Shown piece after piece: positions 27,201-33,860 of a DNA stretch of 52,913 nucleotides. Where the stretch lies: NCBI GenBank assembly GCA_040224245.1, contig JBEGIR010000059.1, positions 1 to 52,913 of the forward strand, given 5' to 3'. Source of the stretch: Puniceicoccaceae bacterium (GTDB lineage Bacteria > Verrucomicrobiota > Verrucomicrobiia > Opitutales > JAFGAQ01). The notes under the pieces are model-generated. The model was not told where the DNA came from. It saw nothing but the letters and a program-made list of their open reading frames with translations, and did not search any database. How positions within the stretch are numbered: the stretch's first letter is position 1; each line of letters opens with the position of its first letter. Position numbers and translations under genes: made by a program.

Positions 27201-28350
27201 TGAAGGGGGAACGATCTGGGTGCGGTTTATCGGCGGCTCACCAGTGGTCCTGGAGGTGGAGGATACGGGCTGTGGCATGACGCAGGAGCAGCAATCCAAT
27301 CTGTTTCAGCGTTTCTACCAGCACGAGCGTTCGGAAAATCCGCTGCAATCCGGAACAGGCATTGGACTCGCTCTCTGCCGGGAGTTACTGGAGCTTCATC
27401 GTGGCAGCATTGAGGTCCGGAGCGGGGTGGACAAGGGGTCCACCTTCAGAGTCACCCTGCCTACGGATATCCGTGTATTTGACCCAGAAAGCATTGTGAA
27501 GGGAGACATCGATGCCGAGCTGATCAAGGACGAAGCGGATTCACCCGAGCGTGAAGCGGAGCCAGTGCATGCTCTTCCCGAGGTGGATGCAGGACTGGAA
27601 TCGGATCAGAAATGGGTGCTGATCGTGGAGGATCACCCACAGGTGCGGGACTACATTCGTGAGCAATTGCAAGATCAGTTCCAAATCCTTGAGGCGGAGA
27701 ACGGTGCCAATGCGCTCGAGTTGGCGCTTGAGACGATTCCGGATCTCATCATCAGCGACGTGATGATGCCGGGCATGGATGGATTTGAGTTCTGCAATCG
27801 TTTGAAGCAGGATGAAAAACTCAGTCACATCCCGGTTATGCTGCTGACTGCACGCGCGGGGGATGACTCGAGCATGGAAGGCTGGCAGACTGGTGCGGAC
27901 GACTACCTGACCAAGCCCTTCAATGCAAAAGAGCTGCGCATTCGCGTCCGCAAACTCATTGAGACCCGCGAGCGCCTGCGGGAGCGCTTCCGGAAAGAGG
28001 GTCTGCTCCTGTTCCAGAGTGAAACCCTGCCATCGGCGGAGGAAGCATTTTTGGTCAAACTCGTATCGACCATCGAAGCGCATCTGTCGGATGAGAACTT
28101 TGGAGTGGCGGAACTCGGTACCCTGCTCGGCCTGAGTCGCCGTCAGCTGCTGCGCAAGCTTCAGGCGAGCACGGGACAGACCGCCACCGCTCTCATTCGC
28201 AGCACGCGCCTGAAAAAAGCGCGGCAGTTGCTGGAGGCTGGCGCGTTCGAATCCGTTACGGAAGTGGCGTATGAAACGGGCTTTCGCAGCCTCTCCTACT
28301 TCGCAAAAGCATATCGCGAAGAGTTTGGCGTTAATCCGTCTGATGTTTGA
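24289..28350 (+). CDS. Hybrid two-component system sensor/regulator (HTCS)
   Basis: 1353 aa with every two-component module in one chain. A signal peptide (about 1-33) is followed by periplasmic propeller repeats (about 40-680, with repeated W-x-GT/G-D blades), a Y_Y_Y domain (about 690-780), one membrane helix (about 785-805, YVLTGLLLLGLLVQW) and HisKA with ANLSHEFRTPLTLILGP (phospho-acceptor His848). The HATPase domain includes YNLLSNALKFTPEGG and GTGIGLALCRELLELHRG. A receiver domain has LIISDVMMPGMDGF (Asp1157), and an AraC-type HTH ends the protein (about 1255-1353). HTCS proteins sense a carbohydrate fragment in the periplasm and activate nearby genes. It adjoins the amino-sugar locus on one side and the FG-GAP pair on the other; which one it controls is open. 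Confidence 0.93.
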   Translation: MFCLPIFSARVREIPFPLCLVGWLSVCGCICGAAEESFRGVGLPLMSHYDASTYEFHPQNWQMAQTRDGVLFVGNTQGLLEFDGVRWRRHELIPGSSITVLATDEQDRIYAGGRGDFGVIEREPEQGIRFRSLADGLSPADRSRVTTIWNIALTDHGVYFRSDRAVFWYAGGEVQTLPGEFGYLEEIGGRLIAQMKPHGLVEIQQGGVEPIPGTQSLATAGLHAILPWDDEQFLLVNRTDGLLRWDGASGLAPMPGAASEFLKQNRVYRGISLNQPGSVRFALATYNRGVALLDAQGELYQVIDKASGLLDDKSHYVFEDSEGSLWVTQNSGISRLELSSTLQVWDERLGIEGLPHAIARHGESVYAGTSAGLFKLPSSGEPGPHFFVRHEGFDKAAQIGQSTEVWSLVSSGQDLWVGGAGLVHRIRNGMIVQSIEVGSSVYCMLQPEGQTDAWLLGTRRGVAVLRQDPDSQWSMKGMLDSIQTVVWSMIQDDEGRIWMGTPSEGILAVEDLNAQRLQAKVTVYDSAKGLPSGWMHVALLHGDCIVLPQQGLFRFDEIQDRFVHDVNWMRAAGLEPSDQLSHLSVAPNDALWMMVSGKRSGILKVESAGAESPGALRWPAWRLRQLKSLTGIFPESGERVWFLGRDDVLYLWQESTTESDALSGTLETRVRSLSGTRSGTFYWMGGQDRSDFLRSAIPFEDNHLRFAYAATSFLDPEGTQYQVRLLPYDQDWSQWTIETQKDFTRLPGGSYRFQVRARDTSGRVSEFAELALTIKTPWHQQDWARALYVLTGLLLLGLLVQWRIHHYKKRAKQLELLVQERTAAIARQAEELKEMDRIKSHFFANLSHEFRTPLTLILGPVESTLEHCEDAELKRQMSVVRRNAHRLKRLIDQLLYLARLEAKQMQLRIHHGDLQVFVGNIVSLFKSAAEQRGIELEYDIVKPLADYAYFDPDVVEKVCYNLLSNALKFTPEGGTIWVRFIGGSPVVLEVEDTGCGMTQEQQSNLFQRFYQHERSENPLQSGTGIGLALCRELLELHRGSIEVRSGVDKGSTFRVTLPTDIRVFDPESIVKGDIDAELIKDEADSPEREAEPVHALPEVDAGLESDQKWVLIVEDHPQVRDYIREQLQDQFQILEAENGANALELALETIPDLIISDVMMPGMDGFEFCNRLKQDEKLSHIPVMLLTARAGDDSSMEGWQTGADDYLTKPFNAKELRIRVRKLIETRERLRERFRKEGLLLFQSETLPSAEEAFLVKLVSTIEAHLSDENFGVAELGTLLGLSRRQLLRKLQASTGQTATALIRSTRLKKARQLLEAGAFESVTEVAYETGFRSLSYFAKAYREEFGVNPSDV

Positions 28351-28383
28351 TGCGCTGGAGCATGGAGGTTTTCTATATATCGA

Positions 28384-28417
28384 AGGAGCCGTCCCTCTGC
28401 TGAAAAGGACGGCTCCT
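28384..28417. terminator. Hairpin between HTCS and the first FG-GAP gene
   Basis: AGGAGCCGTCC (28384-28394) and GGACGGCTCCT (28407-28417) form a perfect 11-bp stem with a 12-base loop. It lies between the convergent genes and could terminate both, although no long T-run follows on either strand. A second copy is found at 30677-30710 after the paralogous FG-GAP gene, so it belongs to the duplicated unit. Confidence 0.6.
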
Positions 28418-28461
28418 GTGTTTACCTTCCTCCCGATGTGGAGGGACCTTGTGGGTCAAAT

Positions 28462-30468
28462 TCAGGGTTGCGGTTCGGCGACGGTGAGCTGTACCCACTG
28501 GTAGCCGCGACCCCGCCAGTCCTTGACCGAGATCAGGAACTCCCAAGTGCCGGACTCGGTTGGCGTGCCGAGGATCTCACCGTTCTCGCCATGCAGTACG
28601 AGTCCGGGAGGCAGTTCGCCGGAGATCAGGGCGAATCCATCGCTTCCCTTGATCGGGTCCCAGAGGAAGCTCATGCGCACGGGTTGGCCCAAATCGATGC
28701 TGGCCACCAGGTGCAGGTTGACCGCGGCCACCCCGTGCTGGGCTGCCTGGATAGTGGTGCTGGGCAGGAAGCTGTCATTGAGCATCATGCCACTGATCAC
28801 GGGCATGAGTGTGGGCACGAGCACCTCAATGCTGACATTGATGATGAGGGTATTGCCAAGGTCATCGGTGCCCGTGACCTGGAAGCTGACATTGCCCAGA
28901 TTGCTCAAATAGCCCTGCAGGATGTCGCCCTGGAGGGTCAGCCCGCGCGGCAGACTGGCGGAGAAACTCTTACCCTGACCGAGGAAGCCATCGGGGTCGA
29001 GGTCGGCATTGACCCGGGATTCGGTGCTGGTGACCAGGAAGAGGTTGCGGGTCTGCACGACCGGTTGCGGGGTGTTGGGAGTTTCGGTTTCTTCGGTCTC
29101 AGGAGCTTCAGGTTCGTCGAGGCCGGTGAACCCGAGTTTGAGGATCCAGAGAGCACCGGAGAGCCTTGATGTTTCCGGGCTTCTGTAACCGTTACTCCCC
29201 GCGAGTACCGTGGGTAGGGCATCGGCATCCTGACTGGTTCCAAGGTAGGCAACGCTTCTTCCAAACCAAGTATTGTTAGATAGTACGCCAGAAGGAAAGC
29301 CGTTGAGACCATCTGCGATGGTGGATAACGCTTTGACAGTTCCATTTGGATTCATCAGGGCCACATGAACGACGCCGTTGTGAAATCCGTTGTCCAGGTC
29401 GCCTTCGAATCCTTTTCGCTGGAAGTCGCCGATGAGCAGATCCAATGTTCCATCCCCGTCAAAATCGATCCAGCCGGCGGTAGATTCAGGGGCATCAAAT
29501 AGATCTGAGGGAATACCATTGCTTCCATTTTCCAGGCGGGTGTTGGATTGGATGCTTTGATCCGGATTCAGGAAAATTATGTCGATGGCTATGGGGTTGT
29601 ACATTCCAAGCGCCAAGTCTGCCGTTCCATTCTGATTGAGATCGCCAATGACGGCGACATCGTGTCCAAGACCGGCGTTTTGGGGAATATTGGCATAGAA
29701 TGCGTCAAAGGTGGGGGTGCCTAGGTCGTCCGGGAACTGGCTAATGTTTTTCAAGGAGCCATCACTGTTTAGGTGAAGTTTGAAAACCGCTCCGACGTAT
29801 GGTTTATCCAGTGAGTCATGGCTCCAGGTTGAGGCGCCCACCCACAGGTCAACAACGCCATCGCCATCAAGGTCACCTGCATTGGCGATGCTCTCTCCGA
29901 ATAGGTGGTTATGTTGGATCAGGGCATCTGGAAACCCGGGAGTTTCGCCTCCGATCACTTTGAAATCCTTTACGGTACCGTCGGCATTTAAGAGAAGGAT
30001 GAAGACCGCTCCCGTGTTGCCGGTTGGGTTGCTGACTCCGCCTCCGTTTGCGTCATAAGCCCCCACCGCGACATCCGGAATCCCATCGCCGTCAATATCC
30101 CCCAATGCAGCCACGGAGATTCCAAAACCCCATGTACCAACAAACGTGTCTGCAGGCATTCCACCCATGCCTGGACGAATTCGCTGGTAGGATTTGACGG
30201 TGTTGTCTGCATTCATGAGCAGCACCCACACGGAACCGGCAACCGAGGCTGAATCTCCAACCATCAGATCATCGATCCCGTCGCCATCCACATCGCCAAT
30301 GATTGCAACCGAGGCTCCGAATCGAACCCCACTCTCCAGATCACCATCGGTGATTCCCCCCATGCCATCAGTAATGAGGGTCAGCGAATCGACCTGCAGG
30401 AAACTCGCCCAGGTGAGGGGGCACGCCAGCAGGCTCAGGAACAGAAGGAAGGTCGTTGTGAATTTCAT
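28462..30468 (-). CDS. FG-GAP repeat surface protein with C-terminal putative-Ig domains (copy 1)
   Basis: 668 aa. Signal peptide about residues 1-21 (FLLFLSLLACPLTWAS). Residues 25-440 hold integrin-alpha-type FG-GAP blades with calcium-loop motifs: DVDGDGIDDLMVG, DIDGDGIPDVAVG, DLDGDGVVDLWVG, DLNQNGTADLALG and DFDGDGTLDLLIG. An acidic Pro/Glu/Thr hinge (EPEAPETEETETPNTP) leads to about 200 residues of putative-Ig (He_PIG-like) sequence with LPRGLTLQGD and LPPGLVLHGE. The chain ends QLTVAEPQP without a PEP-CTERM or type-IX anchor that I recognise. It is secreted or surface-bound, perhaps adhesive or glycan-binding; no catalytic motif is seen. It is a tandem duplicate of the next gene. Confidence 0.88.
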   Translation of the reverse strand: MKFTTTFLLFLSLLACPLTWASFLQVDSLTLITDGMGGITDGDLESGVRFGASVAIIGDVDGDGIDDLMVGDSASVAGSVWVLLMNADNTVKSYQRIRPGMGGMPADTFVGTWGFGISVAALGDIDGDGIPDVAVGAYDANGGGVSNPTGNTGAVFILLLNADGTVKDFKVIGGETPGFPDALIQHNHLFGESIANAGDLDGDGVVDLWVGASTWSHDSLDKPYVGAVFKLHLNSDGSLKNISQFPDDLGTPTFDAFYANIPQNAGLGHDVAVIGDLNQNGTADLALGMYNPIAIDIIFLNPDQSIQSNTRLENGSNGIPSDLFDAPESTAGWIDFDGDGTLDLLIGDFQRKGFEGDLDNGFHNGVVHVALMNPNGTVKALSTIADGLNGFPSGVLSNNTWFGRSVAYLGTSQDADALPTVLAGSNGYRSPETSRLSGALWILKLGFTGLDEPEAPETEETETPNTPQPVVQTRNLFLVTSTESRVNADLDPDGFLGQGKSFSASLPRGLTLQGDILQGYLSNLGNVSFQVTGTDDLGNTLIINVSIEVLVPTLMPVISGMMLNDSFLPSTTIQAAQHGVAAVNLHLVASIDLGQPVRMSFLWDPIKGSDGFALISGELPPGLVLHGENGEILGTPTESGTWEFLISVKDWRGRGYQWVQLTVAEPQP

Positions 30469-30574
30469 AACTTTATTGTTTTTGCGGTTGTGATCAATGG
30501 TTGGGATTCTCCGGGGACTGCGTCCTGAGGCCCATGGCTCGAGCTGTTGAAGCGAGTTCCTGAAGAACCGGGAT

Positions 30575-30622
30575 CAGTTTACGTTTTTTTGATGCTTTCC
30601 CGCTAACGCTGGCGGGACATTG
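30575..30622 (-). promoter_or_regulatory. Conserved leader box of FG-GAP copy 1
   Basis: This 48-base stretch matches 32872-32919 upstream of copy 2 at 43 of 48 positions by my count, with no gaps. It contains CGTTTTTTTGAT-like and CCCGCTAACGCTG blocks (plus-strand reading) and lies 107 bases before the start codon. Conservation beyond the coding region suggests that it holds the promoter or a leader element. Confidence 0.5.
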
Positions 30623-30676
30623 TTCGATGCATTTGAGGCATTGTGGTATTTTGCCCGGTAAAAGGGCGTTGAGTGA

Positions 30677-30710
30677 AGGAGCCGCCCCTCTGCTGAAAAG
30701 GACGGCTCCT
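30677..30710 (-). terminator. Terminator-like hairpin after FG-GAP copy 2
   Basis: AGGAGCCGCCC (30677-30687) with GGACGGCTCCT (30700-30710). Compared with the copy at 28384-28417 one base differs (T to C). In a minus-strand transcript this keeps a G-U pair, whereas a plus-strand transcript would have a C-A mismatch, which favours a function on the minus strand, after the FG-GAP genes. Confidence 0.55.
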
Positions 30711-30754
30711 GTGTTTACCTTCCTCCAGGAGTGGAGGGACCTTGTGGGTCAAAC

Positions 30755-32767
30755 TCAGGGCTGTGGCTCAGCGACGGTGAGCTGCACCCACTGGTAGCCG
30801 CGCCCACGCCAGTCCTTGACCGAGATCAGGAACTCCCAGGTGCCGGACTCGGTTGGCGTGCCGAGGATTTCACCGCTCTCGCCATGCAGTACGAGTCCGG
30901 GAGGCAGTTCTCCGGCGATGAGGGAAAATCCATCGCTCTGCTTGATCTGGTCCCAGAGAAAACGCAGGCTCACGGGCTGACCCAAATCGATGCTGGCCAC
31001 CAGGTGCAGGTTGACTGCGGCCACCCCGTGCTGGGCTGCCTGAATGGTGGTGCTGGGCAGGAAGTTGTCATTGAGCATCATGCCACTGATCACGGGCATC
31101 AGTGTGGGCACGAGCACCTCAATACTGACATAGACGATGAGCGTATTGCCAGCGGCGTCGGTGCCGGTGACCTGGAAACTGACATTGCCCAGATTGCTCA
31201 AATAGCCCTGCAGAATGTCGCCCTGGAGCGTCAGCCCGCGCGGCAGGCTGGCGGAGAAACTTGCGCCCTGACCGAGGAAGCCATCGGGATCGAGGTCGGC
31301 ATTGATCCGGGATTCGGTGCTGGTGACCAGGAAGAGGTTGCGGGACTGCACGACCGGTTGCGGGGTGTTGGAAGTTTCAGTTTCTTCAGTCTCGGGAGCT
31401 TCGGGTTCGTCGAGGCCAGTGAACCCGAGCTTGAGGATCCAGAGTGCACCGGTAGTTCTGTTCGTTTCCAGACTTTGATGACCGATATGTCCGACCAGGA
31501 TGGAGGGCAGGGCATCGGCATCCTGACTGGTCCCCAGATAGGCGACGCTTCTTCCGAAATAGTCGTCGTAAAGCAGGACTCCGGAAGGAAATCCGTTCAG
31601 ACCATCTGCGATGGTGGATATCGCTTTGACAGTTCCATTTGGATTCATCAGGGCCACGTGAACGACGCCGTTACCGAAACCGTTGTCCAGGTCGCCTTCG
31701 AATCCTCTTCGCTGGTAGTCGCCGATGAGCAGATCCCGAATGCCATCTCCATCCAGATCCATAAAACCCGAAGTTTGCAACGAGTAGTTTGAAGTGGAAA
31801 AACGATCCGTCGGGATCCCATTGCTCCCATTTTCCAGGCGGGTGGTGGATTGAATGCTCTGGTCGGGATTGAGGAACACAATATCAATGGCGTTGGGATT
31901 GTTGAGTCCCAGTGCGAGGTCATGCGTTCCATCCTGATTGAGGTCACCGATGACGCTCACATCGTGGCCCAGGTAGTTTTGATCGGCGAGATTGTCATAG
32001 AAGGCATCGAATGCGGGGGTGCCGAGGTCATCGGGGAATTGGCTGATATTTTTCAGGCTGCCGTCACTGTTCAGGTGCAGCTTGAAGACCGCTCCAACTC
32101 CAAATTTCCCCACAGCATCATTGCTCCAGCCCAAGGCACCGACCCACAGGTCGACGACGCCATCGCCGTCGAGATCACCTGCGTTGGCAATGCTCCATCC
32201 GAATCGGTGGTTGTGTTGGATCAGGGCATCTGGAAATCCGGGAGTTTCGCCTCCGATTATTTCGAAATCCTTTACTGTGCCGTCGGCATTTAAGAGAAGG
32301 ATGAAGACGGCTCCGGTATTGCCAGTTGGGTTGTGCACTCCGCTCCCGTTTGCGCTGTAGGCGCCTACAGCGACATCGGGAATACCGTCGCCGTCGATAT
32401 CCCCCAGAGGAGCCACAGAGCAGCCGAATCCTGAAGTTCCCACAAAGGTTCCCGCTGGCAGACCACCCACTCCTGGACGGATCTGCTGATAGGCACTGAC
32501 GGTTTGGTCTGCATTCAGGAGCAACACCCAAACGGAGCTCGGCGTGGCGCGTGCTCCGACAAGGACATCATCAATGCCATCGCCGTTAACATCACCAATG
32601 TTGACAACGGAAGAACCGAATTGTCCGAAGGATTCGAGGTCGTCCTCGGCGAGACCTCCCGTGCCATCAGTGATGAGGGTCAGCGAATCGACCTGCAGAA
32701 AACTCGCCCAGGTGAACGGGGCGGTCAGCAGGCTCAGGAACAGAAGGAAGGTAAGTTTGATTTTCAT
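30755..32767 (-). CDS. FG-GAP repeat surface protein with C-terminal putative-Ig domains (copy 2)
   Basis: 670 aa from the ATG at 32767 (MKIKLTFLLFLSLLTAPFTW, a clean signal peptide); the frame can be extended to 32833, but this adds residues unlike the paralogue. The layout equals copy 1: five FG-GAP blades (DVNGDGIDDVLVG, DIDGDGIPDVAVG, DLDGDGVVDLWVG, DLNQDGTHDLALG, DLDGDGIRDLLIG), an acidic hinge, and a C-terminal Ig-like region ending AEPQP. Over the last ~220 residues I count about 17 differences from copy 1, while the blades diverge more, including loops. This is recent gene duplication, possibly with gene conversion of the 3' end. Secreted or surface location; ligand unknown. Confidence 0.88.
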   Translation of the reverse strand: MKIKLTFLLFLSLLTAPFTWASFLQVDSLTLITDGTGGLAEDDLESFGQFGSSVVNIGDVNGDGIDDVLVGARATPSSVWVLLLNADQTVSAYQQIRPGVGGLPAGTFVGTSGFGCSVAPLGDIDGDGIPDVAVGAYSANGSGVHNPTGNTGAVFILLLNADGTVKDFEIIGGETPGFPDALIQHNHRFGWSIANAGDLDGDGVVDLWVGALGWSNDAVGKFGVGAVFKLHLNSDGSLKNISQFPDDLGTPAFDAFYDNLADQNYLGHDVSVIGDLNQDGTHDLALGLNNPNAIDIVFLNPDQSIQSTTRLENGSNGIPTDRFSTSNYSLQTSGFMDLDGDGIRDLLIGDYQRRGFEGDLDNGFGNGVVHVALMNPNGTVKAISTIADGLNGFPSGVLLYDDYFGRSVAYLGTSQDADALPSILVGHIGHQSLETNRTTGALWILKLGFTGLDEPEAPETEETETSNTPQPVVQSRNLFLVTSTESRINADLDPDGFLGQGASFSASLPRGLTLQGDILQGYLSNLGNVSFQVTGTDAAGNTLIVYVSIEVLVPTLMPVISGMMLNDNFLPSTTIQAAQHGVAAVNLHLVASIDLGQPVSLRFLWDQIKQSDGFSLIAGELPPGLVLHGESGEILGTPTESGTWEFLISVKDWRGRGYQWVQLTVAEPQP

Positions 32768-32871
32768 GACATGTGCGTTGTGATTGGGATGGTGTCTTTC
32801 CGTCAACAGGACCCGAGACTGCAGCACCATCACTGACTGCGTTCCGAATGAGGCTCCTGTTGAACCGGAAG

Positions 32872-32919
32872 CAGTTTACGGTTTTTTGATTTTTTCCCGC
32901 TAACGCTGAGGGGACATTG
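32872..32919 (-). promoter_or_regulatory. Conserved leader box of FG-GAP copy 2
   Basis: Counterpart of 30575-30622, 105 bases before the copy 2 start. The offset between the two boxes (2297) matches that between the two start codons (2299) and the two 3' hairpins (2293), so the whole transcription unit was duplicated. Confidence 0.5.
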
Positions 32920-33010
32920 ATTGACCCATTTGGGACATTTCATGCACTGCGTCCGAGTTCACGCACCTTACTGTGAAAGGTGGAATGCGCTGTGCCTGAA
33001 ACTGAACTGA

Positions 33011-33229
33011 AGGTTTGGGAGATACTGAAAATCAAACCTGCGATGATCCCTGATACCCTTTATGGTTTAAACAACTGAATCAGGTTACATCGGCTGACGA
33101 ATGTCAGCCTACAAGGCCTATGGCCTACATAACGCTGTTACACAGCGCCAAAAAAGTTTTGTGTCCTCGACTCGTCGGGGTTTTTGCAGCTCCGATTTAT
33201 CGGAACGTTTGAGTTCGGCATCTGCCGAA
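33011..33229. repeat. Tract of eight short stem-loops, partly separated by TACA
   Basis: Perfect or near-perfect small inverted repeats follow each other: AGGTTTG/CAAACCT (33011-33039), CCTGAT/ATCAGG (33049-33084), GGCTGAC-GAAT-GTCAGCC (33092-33109), AGGCC-TAT-GGCCT (33114-33126), CGCTGT-TAC-ACAGCG (33133-33147), CCTCGA..TCGGGG plus TTTTT (33165-33185), TCCGAT-TT-ATCGGA (33191-33204), and TTCGGCA-TC-TGCCGAA (33214-33229). TACA occurs before, between and after the third, fourth and fifth. The stems differ in sequence, so this is neither a CRISPR array nor a simple repeat. It could be a structured non-coding RNA, a REP-like tract or a decayed mobile element. The sixth stem with its T-run could serve as a terminator. 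Confidence 0.55.
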
Positions 33230-33860
33230 TGGTGTTTTATCAAATCCTGGGTTCAGTATGTAAAGCAATCATTCGGCTGAGTAAGTGCTATTATGTAGAA
33301 ATATTTATTTCACCTTATTTTAGGTAATGAATAGGGGCGATTTCCGGGGTAGGTCAGTTATTAGGGATGAGGTTTTTGGAGGGTTGATCTGCTGTGTAGA
33401 TGCAAAGCGGTCGCTATGATTCAGAGGTGTTTGATTGGAAGCCTTTTTGAAGCAGTTGAGTCTAGGAGATAAGTTACTTAATTCCGTTTTTTTTGATTCT
33501 CGTGCTTTGGTGGGAACCTTGGGTGACGTGATGCTGGGGGTGGGATGAGGATTGATGTTGGGCAAAAAACGAGCTGAAGAGTGGGTTCGTGGAGGACAGA
33601 TGAAAGGCAGAAATCACAAATTAAGTGTCTCGGATGCCGAAAAGTGCACGTTTTTTGAAGGATTTGGAATAAAAATCTTAAAAATCCTTAAGTGCCTATA
33701 AATGAAATGGATCGAGAAGATATTCTAATCGAATTCATTAGTAAGCGTCGTCTGTAATGTTGAATATGGGCCTGAAGTTTTCATTTCTGTAATTCATGTT
33801 TACTCCTTTATAGCGAGTAATATCCCCCTGGTTATACCCAAAATTATTAAGATAAATATC
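33230..33860. other. AT-rich gene-free region before the second TonB receptor
   Basis: About 630 bases of lower GC content than the flanking genes, with several T- and A-runs. I see no convincing gene. A minus-strand open frame at 33320-33565 is low in complexity (Ser, Pro, Thr, Lys) and lacks any recognisable domain. It presumably holds the promoter of the receptor at 33861, but no clear -35/-10 pair stands out. Confidence 0.5.

Noticed and set aside
28240-28262. tRNA T-loop-like string (GTTCGAATCC)
   Set aside because: It is inside the HTCS coding sequence and no acceptor or anticodon stem can be formed around it.
30731-31792. Long plus-strand open frame (353 codons) opposite FG-GAP copy 2, with a similar one (28438-29169) opposite copy 1
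   Set aside because: Both lie exactly antisense to the repetitive FG-GAP/Ig coding sequence and resemble each other only because the genes are duplicated. The minus-strand genes have signal peptides and clear domains; the antisense products have none.
33092-33147. CRISPR array
   Set aside because: The palindromic units differ in sequence and the TACA spacers are only four bases long; there are no identical direct repeats and no cas genes.
33320-33565. 81-codon minus-strand open frame in the AT-rich gap
   Set aside because: Low-complexity Ser/Pro/Thr/Lys composition, no RBS or domain recognised.
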